Shown: piece after piece, positions 26,030-34,002 of the stretch
Numbering within the stretch: position 1 is the stretch's first letter
Layout of the letters: every line of letters begins with the position of its first letter
Assembly (NCBI RefSeq): GCF_022763345.1
Contig: NZ_JALEGS010000053.1
Span: forward strand, 1-64,000
Length of the DNA: 64,000 bases
Direction of reading: 5' to 3'
DNA from: Phaeodactylibacter sp.
GTDB taxonomy: Bacteria > Bacteroidota > Bacteroidia > Chitinophagales > Saprospiraceae
Notes under the pieces: model-generated
What the model saw: only the letters and a program-made list of their open reading frames with translations
Told to the model about the DNA's origin: nothing
The model's database searches: none
Translations under genes and position numbers: made by a program

Positions 26030-26482
26030 CTATTCAGGGTTTTTGCTGTCTAAGAAAATGGTAACCGGCCCATCATTGAGCAGGCGCACCTTCATATCTG
26101 CGCCAAACTCACCTGTCTCCACCGTACGGCCGGAAGTGATTTCGAGTATTTTGATAAACTTCTCATACATCGGAATGGCATATTCCGGACGGGCAGCTCC
26201 CATAAAGGACGGGCGGTTGCCTTTCTTCACGCTGGCGTGCAGGGTAAACTGGCTGACTGCCAAAATATCGCCGTCCACGTCTTTGACCGAGTGGTTCATC
26301 TTGCCTTCCGCATCGCTGAAGATGCGCATTTTGGCAATCTTACCAGCGAGCCACTCCAGGTCTTCGTCCGTATCCTCGTCCTCAATGCCAACAAACAGGA
26401 GCAGCCCTGGACCAATCTTACCGACGATCTTCTCGTCTACCGTTACAGATGCTTCGCTAACACGTTGCAGAATAATTCGCAT
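26030..26482 (-). CDS. dtd: D-aminoacyl-tRNA deacylase
   Basis: A 150-residue protein with the full Dtd fold signature: MRIILQRVSEASVTVDEKIV at the start, the SQFTLHASVKKGNRPSF motif, and the cross-subunit Gly-Pro motif in LNDGPVTIFLD. Dtd removes D-amino acids, and glycine mischarged on tRNAAla, from tRNA. It is the first gene of the dtd-mazG pair and diverges from the FG-GAP protein gene across 77 bases. Confidence 0.96.
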   Translation of the reverse strand: MRIILQRVSEASVTVDEKIVGKIGPGLLLFVGIEDEDTDEDLEWLAGKIAKMRIFSDAEGKMNHSVKDVDGDILAVSQFTLHASVKKGNRPSFMGAARPEYAIPMYEKFIKILEITSGRTVETGEFGADMKVRLLNDGPVTIFLDSKNPE

Positions 26483-26559
26483 AAATTAAGTAAGGTTTTT
26501 GTTTGAACAGGCTAACTTTAGGATAGTTCTGGTTTGACTCAACATCCAAATCTGCCCGT

Positions 26560-29049
26560 ATGAACTACCGTCAACATCTCATCCTTCTTTGCGCTCTGTC
26601 TCTACTTTCTTCCTTACAGGCACAGTGGACGCCCCGCCAAATCCTCCACCCCCTTAACCAGGAAACAGTAAAAGCTATGCCGGCAGACCTGAATAATGAT
26701 GGCAAAAAGGACTTCGTGCTTCTGTCAGAATCGCCCAACCGCCTATCCTGGCAAATGACGCTGCCCGAGCCGGGTACCTTTGGGCTTACCCGTATTCTTC
26801 CCACTACGGCTGCGGTCAACGATGCAATCACTGGTGACTATGACCTGGATGGCGACGCGGATGTCATTGCTTCCGTAGGCAATCCCTCCCGCCTGGTCTG
26901 GTATGAAAACACCGGACTGGAGGGGCAGGAGCGTTTTGGGCAGGAAATCACCATTTTGCAAGGTGAATTCATGGAAGGGCTGCAGCTCGCCGACCTCAAT
27001 ACCGATGGCTGGCCGGATCTCATTTTTACCGGCTTTCTGAATGATGTACCACCTGATTTTGCATTCCATATCATGATGGGGACCGGGACGGGGACATACA
27101 GCCCGGCAGTCAGTGCCCCTTTCCGGGTGCCAATTGGGCTAGCCGAATTTCCTCCCTACTTCTTCTTCCGGCCAGAAGTTACACAGCCTGTTCTACACAT
27201 CTATGGTCGATTTAGACCCGACGGGGGGAACATGCAATCGGCCCGAATCACCTTTAATTATGATGATTTATCATTTGGTGATTTTATGCCCATTGATGAT
27301 GTGAATTTCCAAATCCGGGATATGGCAGATATTGATCAGGACGGCAGTCCTGAGCTATTGGGCTCGGGCTTTCAGGAAGGCATCTTTTACTATACCAATA
27401 TTAATAGTGCCTGGGAGCGGCGTACAGTCTACGGCAGCCCACTGGCCAATAGTTGGGGCTCCAAATTCCATGATGTAGATGCTGATGGGCTGACGGATAT
27501 CGTTTTCGGGCTGGACACCCTGACCAATCCGCCATTTTTTCAACCGGAGCGGCTGTCTTGGGTCAGGCAGACGGCACCTTTGGAATTTGGTATCATACAG
27601 CCACTTACAGCTGGAGTACCAAGTAATGCGGTGTTCGATTTTCACGCCATTGACGGGGACACGCTCCCCGACCTGCTGTTTTACTATGAAGACGAACTGC
27701 GCCCCGGCTATCAGTCCCGTCAACCGGATGGCAGCTGGTCACCCAACCAATATTTTCCAGCCGGCCTTATCCCTGACCACTTCCTAGCAGGTGATGCAGA
27801 TGGGGACGGAGACACCGACCTTTTCGCTTCCGATATTATCGCGAATACCATTTTCAGCTTCCGACAAGAAGCAGGTGCCCTCCGGTCTGTACACATTGAG
27901 CGGGCCAACCTCCCGCTGCCCGCCTACATTAGCGGCGGCGATTTTGATGAAGATGGAGACTTCGAATTATTGGTGAGCGAATCCCGTCCACTGCCTGACG
28001 GGCGGGTCTACTGGATGGAGCAAAGTAACGAGATCTGGGAAGAGCACACGATTGATGAGGAGCAATATGCTCTGCCTTTCCTTTTGCCTAACGATATGGA
28101 CGGGGATGGCGACCTTGATATTATTGCCAGCAGTGGCGTTCATGCGGTAATTTATTACCCGAACCTGGGGAGTGGAAACTTCGGTGAGCGTGTAACGGTA
28201 AGCACCACGCCAAGTTACCGCTTTGCCATGCTGTATGACTGGGATGGGGACGGTAGCAAGGATCTCATAGCCCGCCCTGTTGGCCCGTTTGATCAGGTGA
28301 CCCTGCACCGGTGGAATGGAGATGGGTTTGATGAAGCGATTCCACTCACCCCTGCAGGCACCGGAGCACCGGAATTGCCTGCGCCCTTTGATATCAATGG
28401 AGATGGGATGCCAGAGCTTGTCGCTTCTTTTACTTCTGAAATCCGGTTTTGGGAGCACGACCCACCCGGAGCACTATCAAATACCTTGTTGCTTGACCTT
28501 CCCTTCAGCACAGATACCGGGCGGTTTTTTTCGGCTGATCTCAATGGAGATGAAGAGAGGGACCTGTTTTTCCTTGCCCTCAATCCCGGCCAGACGACTT
28601 CCCTGTATTGGCTAATGGGCCCGGCTGACCTGAACAGCCTGGATTTCCAATCGATAACGCTTGATTCTTTGGGGTATGCCACAGTAGCCCTTCACGCCCC
28701 TGTTTTCAGCACGGTTCCGGACCTGGTCACCTTGCATGAGCACGACCGCACCCTGCGCATTTTTGCCAACGGAATGGCCCCCGTACCGGCTCATGAGGCA
28801 CCCGGTAGCGGAAAGGAAGTCAAGGTATTCCCAAATCCCGCCAGCGCTTATTTTGAACTGCAGGCAAAGGGGTTGAATATCCGGAAAGTGGATGTTTTCA
28901 ACGCACAGGGGCAATGGGTGCATACGCAAGTACCAGAGATTCATCCTGTAATCATCCAAACTTCAGGCTGGGCGCCCGGGCTTTACTTCATCCGGACAAG
29001 CGATGAAAAAGGTGCAGCAAAAACGGTGAAAGTAGTGATATACAGATAG
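26560..29049 (+). CDS. Secreted FG-GAP/VCBS-repeat protein with type IX secretion C-terminal domain
   Basis: An 829-residue protein with a signal peptide ending SSLQAQ. The body is built from at least ten calcium-loop repeats of the D-x-D-x-D-G-x-x-D form (DLNNDGKKDFVLL, DYDLDGDADVIAS, DLNTDGWPDLIF, DVDADGLTDIVFG, DADGDGDTDLFAS, DMDGDGDLDIIAS, DWDGDGSKDLIA, DINGDGMPELVAS), which suggests a beta-propeller. The last 80 residues form a Por-type sorting domain (VKVFPNPASAYFELQ ... GLYFIRTSDE). It is probably exported by the type IX system and surface-attached or released; the ligand is unknown. The stop is 7 bases from the convergent yedK stop. Confidence 0.92.
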   Translation: MNYRQHLILLCALSLLSSLQAQWTPRQILHPLNQETVKAMPADLNNDGKKDFVLLSESPNRLSWQMTLPEPGTFGLTRILPTTAAVNDAITGDYDLDGDADVIASVGNPSRLVWYENTGLEGQERFGQEITILQGEFMEGLQLADLNTDGWPDLIFTGFLNDVPPDFAFHIMMGTGTGTYSPAVSAPFRVPIGLAEFPPYFFFRPEVTQPVLHIYGRFRPDGGNMQSARITFNYDDLSFGDFMPIDDVNFQIRDMADIDQDGSPELLGSGFQEGIFYYTNINSAWERRTVYGSPLANSWGSKFHDVDADGLTDIVFGLDTLTNPPFFQPERLSWVRQTAPLEFGIIQPLTAGVPSNAVFDFHAIDGDTLPDLLFYYEDELRPGYQSRQPDGSWSPNQYFPAGLIPDHFLAGDADGDGDTDLFASDIIANTIFSFRQEAGALRSVHIERANLPLPAYISGGDFDEDGDFELLVSESRPLPDGRVYWMEQSNEIWEEHTIDEEQYALPFLLPNDMDGDGDLDIIASSGVHAVIYYPNLGSGNFGERVTVSTTPSYRFAMLYDWDGDGSKDLIARPVGPFDQVTLHRWNGDGFDEAIPLTPAGTGAPELPAPFDINGDGMPELVASFTSEIRFWEHDPPGALSNTLLLDLPFSTDTGRFFSADLNGDEERDLFFLALNPGQTTSLYWLMGPADLNSLDFQSITLDSLGYATVALHAPVFSTVPDLVTLHEHDRTLRIFANGMAPVPAHEAPGSGKEVKVFPNPASAYFELQAKGLNIRKVDVFNAQGQWVHTQVPEIHPVIIQTSGWAPGLYFIRTSDEKGAAKTVKVVIYR

Positions 29050-29056
29050 GCAAGCT

Positions 29057-29734
29057 TTAAAATAACCGCCCCTGTTCCCCAACCTTCTCATGCAGGTCGG
29101 GCGTATTATTGCGCACGTTGTTCACGCGGTCGGATACCTGATACTTTTTGAGCAGGCCATCCGGTGGCGGCTGCAGCATATCCATCACCTCCTCTACGCT
29201 CAGGTCGGAAATCCAGCGCTGCTGATTCTTGGGCTTGGGCAGGACCAGGGGCATGCGGTTGTGAACGGGCGCAACTTCGGCATTAGGAGGCGCCGTAAGG
29301 ATGGAAAAGGTCTTAACAGGATAGTCACCATCGTACCAGATGTCCCATATCCCAGCCATCACAAGCAGGCTATCATCTTGGGGCAGTATCCGGAAGGGCG
29401 TTTTCTGCTTACCCTCGGTGCGCCATTCGTAAAAACTATCCGCGATAACCAGGCAGCGCCGTTTGCGGACAGGCACCCGGAAAGAAGGCTTGGCGCCAAT
29501 GCCCTCCATACGTGCGTTGATCAGCTTGGAAGCATTACTGCTGTCCTTTGCCCAGTGCGGAATAAGGCCCCAGCGGTAGTAGTTGAGCCGGCCGGGCTCT
29601 TCATTCGTCAGCACATAGGCATGCTGCGTTGGGGCGATGTTAAAACTCAGTTTCAGGTTTTCTCCGGTCTCAATATCGCCCAGCTGCTGCCTGAGCTTCT
29701 CAGGAGAGGTCACAAATGAGAAACGTCCGCACAT
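29057..29734 (-). CDS. yedK: SOS response-associated peptidase, HMCES/YedK family
   Basis: A 225-residue SRAP-domain protein. The catalytic Cys 2 is exposed in MCGRFSF. WGLIPHWAKDSS, NARMEGIGAKPSFRVP, RCLVIADSFYEWR and PVHNRMPLVLP cover the conserved Asn, Glu and His positions. HMCES/YedK proteins form a covalent crosslink with abasic sites in single-stranded DNA and so shield them during replication. It lies directly beside the candidate replication origin, which may be coincidental. Its gene is the last before the 730-base gap. Confidence 0.95.
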   Translation of the reverse strand: MCGRFSFVTSPEKLRQQLGDIETGENLKLSFNIAPTQHAYVLTNEEPGRLNYYRWGLIPHWAKDSSNASKLINARMEGIGAKPSFRVPVRKRRCLVIADSFYEWRTEGKQKTPFRILPQDDSLLVMAGIWDIWYDGDYPVKTFSILTAPPNAEVAPVHNRMPLVLPKPKNQQRWISDLSVEEVMDMLQPPPDGLLKKYQVSDRVNNVRNNTPDLHEKVGEQGRLF

Positions 29735-30463
29735 GTTTGCATTTTTTTGTTGGCTATAGGGTTGGCACCTGGGGCTGTAAAAAACACTTTATCAGACTGT
29801 TCCGGCATTATCCACGATTATCCACATGGTTATGCTATTTCAGATCGTTGGACAAGGTATTGAAATTGGAACACAGCGTTGGGCCGCCTTGTTTCCAGGG
29901 TTTTCCACACCCACATTTCAGCTCCTGCCTAAAGGTAAGAAAACCAGGGGTTCACCAAAACGCTTTTCCACATCAATTGTGGGCCGCGGCCTTAGTAACT
30001 GCCCCAATGGCCCACACTGGCCAAGAATGGTCATTTGCCATATGTCGATTTGCGTTATATATAGGATGTTCTGGGGATATCCACATCCGTTTTCGACATT
30101 CCAATAAGGCCGCTGAAGGGATTGTGGAAATAAAAGTTACTGAGGCCCGTGCTTATAAACAGGGTGTGGACAAGTGACCTAAACTCCTGATAGCTCAACA
30201 ATAAGCGATGTGCAAAATAAGTGTAAACTCCAAAGGCCTGGTGTTAACAATGGATTAACCTATAATTTACATTGATTTTTATCCACCTTTCCACACTGCT
30301 GATGATAATAAGAGAGATTAAAAAAATTGATAATAAAAACTATTAAAGGGGATCAGCTTCCATTTAGTTTACTTCTGCATGGCCAAACAATTGGATGTAT
30401 ATTTGTTCCCCATTTGAAAATACGATTTGGAGCGCAGTGCTCTACTTTATAAAGCAATAGAAA
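29735..30463. other. oriC: Candidate chromosomal replication origin (oriC): DnaA-box cluster and AT-rich tract
   Basis: A gene-free 729-base region. DnaA-box-like nonamers on the plus strand are TTATCCACG (29808-29816), TTATCCACA (29818-29826, exact), TTTTCCACA (29901-29909 and 29964-29972), ATATCCACA (30077-30085), TTATCCACC (30279-30287) and CTTTCCACA (30287-30295). On the minus strand they are TGTGGAAAT (30123-30131) and TGTGGACAA (30165-30173), written as the plus bases. An AT-rich stretch with repeated GATAATAA/TTGATAATAA follows at about 30297-30347, suiting a DNA-unwinding element. The short open frames here do not resemble proteins. Box density is far above chance; origin function is inferred. 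Confidence 0.72.
30398..30405 (+). promoter_or_regulatory. Bacteroidota -7 box upstream of ctaA
   Basis: TATATTTG matches TAnnTTTG and lies 59 bases before the ctaA start, at the right edge of the origin candidate. No -33 element was confirmed. Confidence 0.4.
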
Positions 30464-31567
30464 ATGGAAGCAGTAACAACACCGCCTTCGTCCCGGCGCA
30501 CCATCCCGACCCCCAAAAAAGGGTACCCTGCTGCGGTAAAGGTTTGGCTGTGCATCGGGCTGTTTATGATCTTCGTGCAGGTGGTCGTAGGCGGCATCAC
30601 CCGCCTGACCGGCTCGGGCCTGTCCATCACCAAGTGGGAAATCGTCACCGGCACCCTGCCGCCCATGAATGAAGCGGCCTGGGAAATGGAGTTTGCCGAA
30701 TACCGTGCTACCCCGCAGTACCAGAAGATCAATGAAGGGATGTCGATGAGCGACTTTAAGTTTATTTACTTCTGGGAGTACATCCACCGGCTGTGGGCGC
30801 GGCTGATGGGTTTTGTCTTTATCATCCCCCTCGGGTTCTTTGTAGCGCGCGGCATGGTCGATAAGCCACTTTTAAAACGTCTGGGCGTTGTCTTCCTGCT
30901 GGCCGCGCTTGTGGCCTCTTTCGGCTGGATTATGGTGGCTAGCGGGCTTATAGACCGCCCCTGGGTGAATGCCTACAAACTGACGATGCATTTGTCGCTG
31001 GCGCTGATCCTGTTCAGCTATTTATTCTGGACCACTTTAAAGGTCATGCAGCCCAATCCGGAAGTAATCCACAATAAAATGTTGAAAAAGGGGGCCATTG
31101 CCATCACTGCCCTTGCCGCAATACAGATCATCCTGGGCGGCATTATGTCGGGTATGAAAGCCGGGCTTTATTTCCCGACCTGGCCTGATATGAATGGCGT
31201 GGCGGTGCCGGAGGTTTTGCTCGCTGCTTCCAACTGGACTGTGGAAAACTTTGTGGATTATGATGCCACGCTATTTATGCCTGCTTTGGTACAAATTTTG
31301 CACCGGACCACGGCATATGTACTAACGGCGCTGGTTTTGTGGTTGGCCTACCGCGGGCTTAAAGCGCAAACCACGGCGCATTTCCGTACTGGTTTGTACC
31401 TGTTGGTAAGTATGTTGATAATACAAGTTGGCCTCGGCATCTTTACTTTGATCAACTGCGTGGGCACCGTTCCGGTCGGCCTTGGCGTGTATCATCAGGC
31501 AGGTGCATTGTTGTTTTTAAGCATCGTTTTATTTGTAGATTATCAAGTGCTGAAAACCAGCAGCTAA
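30464..31567 (+). CDS. ctaA: Heme A synthase (COX15/CtaA family)
   Basis: A 367-residue membrane protein with about eight hydrophobic helices. The conserved histidines are visible in YIHRLWARLMG, LTMHLSLALILF, ILHRTTAYVLT and YHQAGALLFL. GGITRLTGSGLSITKWEIVTG is the family signature. It converts heme O to heme A for the cytochrome c oxidase, in the inner membrane. A strong terminator hairpin at 31628-31666 ends the transcript; two DnaA-box-like sites lie between the stop and that hairpin. The gene appears to be monocistronic. Confidence 0.95.
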   Translation: MEAVTTPPSSRRTIPTPKKGYPAAVKVWLCIGLFMIFVQVVVGGITRLTGSGLSITKWEIVTGTLPPMNEAAWEMEFAEYRATPQYQKINEGMSMSDFKFIYFWEYIHRLWARLMGFVFIIPLGFFVARGMVDKPLLKRLGVVFLLAALVASFGWIMVASGLIDRPWVNAYKLTMHLSLALILFSYLFWTTLKVMQPNPEVIHNKMLKKGAIAITALAAIQIILGGIMSGMKAGLYFPTWPDMNGVAVPEVLLAASNWTVENFVDYDATLFMPALVQILHRTTAYVLTALVLWLAYRGLKAQTTAHFRTGLYLLVSMLIIQVGLGIFTLINCVGTVPVGLGVYHQAGALLFLSIVLFVDYQVLKTSS

Positions 31568-31571
31568 CAAA

Positions 31572-31592
31572 TGTGGAAAAGTTTGTGGAAAA
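31572..31592. other. Two further DnaA-box-like sites
   Basis: TGTGGAAAA occurs twice, at 31572-31580 and 31584-31592, the complement of TTTTCCACA. Spacing is 12 bases, close to one helical turn. They are 1.3 kb from the main cluster and might titrate DnaA or belong to the origin region. Confidence 0.4.
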
Positions 31593-31627
31593 GTAAATGC
31601 CTGATTTCAGACTCTTTTTTCCACTAG

Positions 31628-31668
31628 AAATCCCCCATTCAGCGCACTTGTCTGGATGGGGGATTTTA
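31628..31668 (+). terminator. Intrinsic terminator after ctaA
   Basis: AAATCCCCCAT (31628-31638) pairs perfectly with ATGGGGGATTT (31656-31666) around a 17-base loop and is followed by T residues. It sits between the convergent ctaA and XRE genes and may work for both. Confidence 0.8.
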
Positions 31669-31721
31669 CATTTTTGAAGTGTTGCCGTATATAGGGTATG
31701 TGCAGTGCTGCCTCTTCTCTT

Positions 31722-32207
31722 TTATGTGTTAATCAAATCCTCCAGCTTATACTTTTTGAAGTTTTTTAACTTATCTCTTTTCAATTCTAAGTATTCATTC
31801 TTGACCTGAATCAGTATCCAGGTTTTTGGATCCAGGTTAAAAATCTGACTCAACATAAACGATAGCTCAAAATTGACTTTGCGTTTTCCCGATAATATTT
31901 TATTAAAATTAGTAGGGTCTAATCCAATATACCTTGCAAGCTCATTTTGTTTCAACCCTAATTTGTCGATATACAATCTTAGGAACTCACCAACTCCTAT
32001 AATATGGTCTTCATCTTCGTGTGCGTCCAAATAATCTTCAATCTTTATTTGTAATGCGAAAAGTTCAATTTGCAGTCGTTGCTTTTCATCCAATTCATCC
32101 GCTCTTTTCTTCAAGAACTGTTGCAGTTCCTTGAATTCTTTATTATCAGCATTCATGGGCGTTGTTAAAGCCCCATTGTCCGGTTCCATATTCCTATCTC
32201 TTCCCAT
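31722..32207 (-). CDS. XRE-family helix-turn-helix protein, HigA-like
   Basis: A 161-residue protein. A helical N-terminal part rich in charged residues (ELQQFLKKRADELDEKQRLQIELFALQIKIEDYLD) precedes an XRE-type helix-turn-helix (about 92-145; LGLKQNELARYIGLDPTNFNKILSGKRKVNFELSFMLSQIFNLDP). The arrangement resembles HigA-type antitoxins and solitary XRE regulators in Bacteroidota. No HigB or RelE-like toxin gene is adjacent. The coding sequence is AT-richer than its neighbours, which together with the nearby palindrome suggests acquired DNA. In-frame ATGs at residues 7 and 18 are alternative starts. Confidence 0.85.
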   Translation of the reverse strand: MGRDRNMEPDNGALTTPMNADNKEFKELQQFLKKRADELDEKQRLQIELFALQIKIEDYLDAHEDEDHIIGVGEFLRLYIDKLGLKQNELARYIGLDPTNFNKILSGKRKVNFELSFMLSQIFNLDPKTWILIQVKNEYLELKRDKLKNFKKYKLEDLINT

Positions 32208-32212
32208 CGGAG

Positions 32213-32413
32213 TTATCTTTTCCTGTTCAAATACGCTCTGATCAAAATCTGCCCATCAATAGGTTCGATGAACATCTTTTGACCCATTGTAATTGCTTTT
32301 GTTAGTCTTGAATAAGGACGGTGGTAAAGCATCTCCCGGGAATTAAGTAGTGGGGCAATCCCGATAATTATCGGGACCAATTGCTTGATAGCTTTTGCCT
32401 TGATAAGCCCCAA
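32213..32413 (-). CDS. Possible small ORF upstream of the XRE gene
   Basis: A 66-codon frame ends 5 bases before the XRE start, in the same direction, and finishes with GQKMFIEPIDGQILIRAYLN. It resembles no family I know. The first half covers the 16-base palindrome at 32360-32375, which argues against it being coding. It could be a decayed partner gene. Listed only because of its position. Confidence 0.2.
   Translation of the reverse strand: MGLIKAKAIKQLVPIIIGIAPLLNSREMLYHRPYSRLTKAITMGQKMFIEPIDGQILIRAYLNRKR
32360..32375. repeat. Perfect 16-base palindrome
   Basis: CCCGATAATTATCGGG is its own complement. Short palindromes of the CCCGATA...TATCGGG kind recur in intergenic regions of Bacteroidota, from memory as REP-like or mobile-element-associated sequences. 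Only one copy was found in this window. Confidence 0.6.
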
Positions 32414-32486
32414 AACCCGCCCGATGGTTGGTTTTGTCTCTCATCAAAGCAAAACCCAATTGGAAAACTTCTTTTTCGAGAAGCCC

Positions 32487-32933
32487 TTACCCCAAAATAG
32501 CTTTCACCTTAGCGGAAATAGCCTTGCCTTCTGCCCGGCCTGCAAAGCGCTGAGAAGCCAGCCCCATGACTTTGCCCATGTCCTTCATAGACGTGGCGCC
32601 TACTTCCTCTACAATGGCTTTCACTTCTTTTTCCAGCTCCTCGTCTGACATTTGCTCAGGCAGATAGCGCTGAATGACTTCAATTTCTTCGGCTTCCTTG
32701 GCGGCGAGGTCTTCCCGGCCTTCCTTTAGGTAGATTTGCTCGGAATCCTTGCGCTGCTTGACGAGTTTTTGCAGCATCTTGATTTCATCTGCTTCTGTAA
32801 TTTCCTTGCCGGAGCCACTTGTCTTTTCCAGCAGGATGGCAGATTTGATAGCCCGGATGCCGCGCAGGGCAGCCTGGTCTTTGGCTTTCATGGCGTTCTT
32901 GAGGTCCGTCATGATGGTCTTTTCAAGGCTCAT
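32487..32933 (-). CDS. yqeY: GatB/YqeY domain-containing protein
   Basis: A 148-residue helical protein matching the YqeY family: LRGIRAIKSAILLEKT, KMLQKLVKQRKDSEQIYLKEGREDLAAKEAEEI, YLPEQMSDEELEKEVKAIV and the MGKVMGLASQRFAGRAEGKAIS tail, related to the tail domain of GatB. It may act on tRNA or amidotransferase reactions; the role is not established. The rsmA gene lies 149 bases upstream on the same strand, with hairpins in between, so the two are probably transcribed separately or with partial readthrough. Confidence 0.92.
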   Translation of the reverse strand: MSLEKTIMTDLKNAMKAKDQAALRGIRAIKSAILLEKTSGSGKEITEADEIKMLQKLVKQRKDSEQIYLKEGREDLAAKEAEEIEVIQRYLPEQMSDEELEKEVKAIVEEVGATSMKDMGKVMGLASQRFAGRAEGKAISAKVKAILG

Positions 32934-32984
32934 ATTATAGTTCTGTTTTGCTTGTCAATCATTTTTTGGTCCGGAAAGTTCAAT

Positions 32985-33073
32985 CCTGGTGCGACCAGGC
33001 CGAATTACTTGCTAGGTTTCTTGCCCCTGAAGCCCCTGCAAATGCTGCACTTTAGGTGGCCAGGCATTTGCAG
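32985..33073. repeat. Two inverted repeats between yqeY and rsmA
   Basis: CCTGGT (32985-32990) pairs with ACCAGG (32994-32999) around a 3-base loop. CTGCAAATGC (33036-33045) pairs with GCATTTGCAG (33064-33073) around an 18-base loop. Neither is followed by a strong U-tract in the minus direction, so terminator function is uncertain; they may be structured ends of the rsmA transcript. Confidence 0.35.
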
Positions 33074-33082
33074 CTCAATCGA

Positions 33083-33862
33083 CTAGGTATTTTGCCAGTC
33101 TTCCACCCATCTGGCGAGCTGTACAAAATCATCCAGCCCCAATTGCTCCGGGCGCTCACTGAACAAGGGCTCCTGTAGCAGGGGCGACCCTTTGAGCAGG
33201 CTCTTCATCGTGTTGCGCAACATTTTACGGCGCTGGCTGAACGCCTGCTTCACCACTACCCGGAAGGTGCGCTCGTTGCAGCCCAGGTCCTGATCGGCTT
33301 TGCGGGTAAGGCGGATCACAGCCGATTCAACTTTAGGAGGCGGTGTGAAATTCCCTTTGCCCACAGAGAACAGGTACTCGCCTTCATAATAAGCCTGCAC
33401 AAGTACACTGATCACGCCATAGGTTTTGCTGCCTGGCCCGGCCACAACCCGTTCAGCCACTTCCTTTTGGAACATGCCCACCATTTCCGGGATGTAGGAC
33501 CGGTTGTCGATCATTTTGAATAAGATCTGGGAAGAAATATTGTACGGGAAGTTGCCGATCAACCCAAACGCATCCTCTTGCTGAAGGGCTGGCAGGTCTG
33601 CCCGGAGGAAATTGCCCTCTACAATATGCCCCTTTAGTTCCGGGTAGTGTTTATTGAGGTACAGGACCATGTCGCGGTCTGCTTCCACCACGATGAGCTG
33701 TTCCGGGCGCTGCAGCAGGTACTTGGTCAGCATGCCCCGCCCCGGGCCCACTTCCAGCATTTTGTTATATGCTTCGCCCCCGAGCTGCAGGCTTAGTGCG
33801 ATGCGCTCCGCAATAGGCTCGCTGTTGAGGAAGTGTTGGCCGTAGGATTTCTTCGCTTTCAA
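33083..33862 (-). CDS. rsmA: 16S rRNA dimethyladenosine transferase RsmA (KsgA)
   Basis: A 259-residue SAM-dependent methyltransferase that dimethylates two adjacent adenines near the 3' end of 16S rRNA during small-subunit assembly. It starts with the family sequence KKSYGQHFLNSEPIAERIA. Motif I is MLEVGPGRGMLTKYLL and the catalytic motif is GNFPYNISSQILFKM. FTPPPKVESAVIRL and AFSQRRKMLRNTMKSLL are also typical. Length is normal. It diverges from pdxA across 136 bases that hold a structured leader. Confidence 0.96.
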   Translation of the reverse strand: MKAKKSYGQHFLNSEPIAERIALSLQLGGEAYNKMLEVGPGRGMLTKYLLQRPEQLIVVEADRDMVLYLNKHYPELKGHIVEGNFLRADLPALQQEDAFGLIGNFPYNISSQILFKMIDNRSYIPEMVGMFQKEVAERVVAGPGSKTYGVISVLVQAYYEGEYLFSVGKGNFTPPPKVESAVIRLTRKADQDLGCNERTFRVVVKQAFSQRRKMLRNTMKSLLKGSPLLQEPLFSERPEQLGLDDFVQLARWVEDWQNT

Positions 33863-33892
33863 ATGAGGGCTGCTATTGGTGAATAAAATTTA

Positions 33893-33922
33893 TATTTTTG
33901 CATTTCGGTGAGTCTCTCACCG
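33893..33922 (+). promoter_or_regulatory. pdxA -7 box and 5' leader hairpin
   Basis: TATTTTTG (33893-33900) matches TAnnTTTG. Immediately after the predicted transcription start, CGGTGAG (33906-33912) pairs with CTCACCG (33916-33922) around the loop TCT. This hairpin would sit at the 5' end of a roughly 93-base leader and might stabilise the message. Confidence 0.5.
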
Positions 33923-33951
33923 CTGTGCTGTTGTGCCCTAAAGGTACGACG

Positions 33952-34002
33952 ATGAAGCGGAAGAGCGAAGACAGCACGGATAAATCACAACTGCAGGAAT
34001 GA
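33952..34002 (+). other. Possible 16-codon upstream ORF overlapping the pdxA start
   Basis: The ATG at 33952 opens MKRKSEDSTDKSQLQE, whose TGA (34000-34002) overlaps the pdxA ATG (33999-34001) as ATGA. This would allow translational coupling. Lys/Ser/Asp-rich content without hydrophobic residues gives no hint of a functional peptide, and chance is possible. Confidence 0.3.

Noticed and set aside
29716..30177. 153-codon frame across the DnaA-box region
   Set aside because: Cys/His/Phe-rich translation without motifs; the DnaA boxes explain the sequence better.
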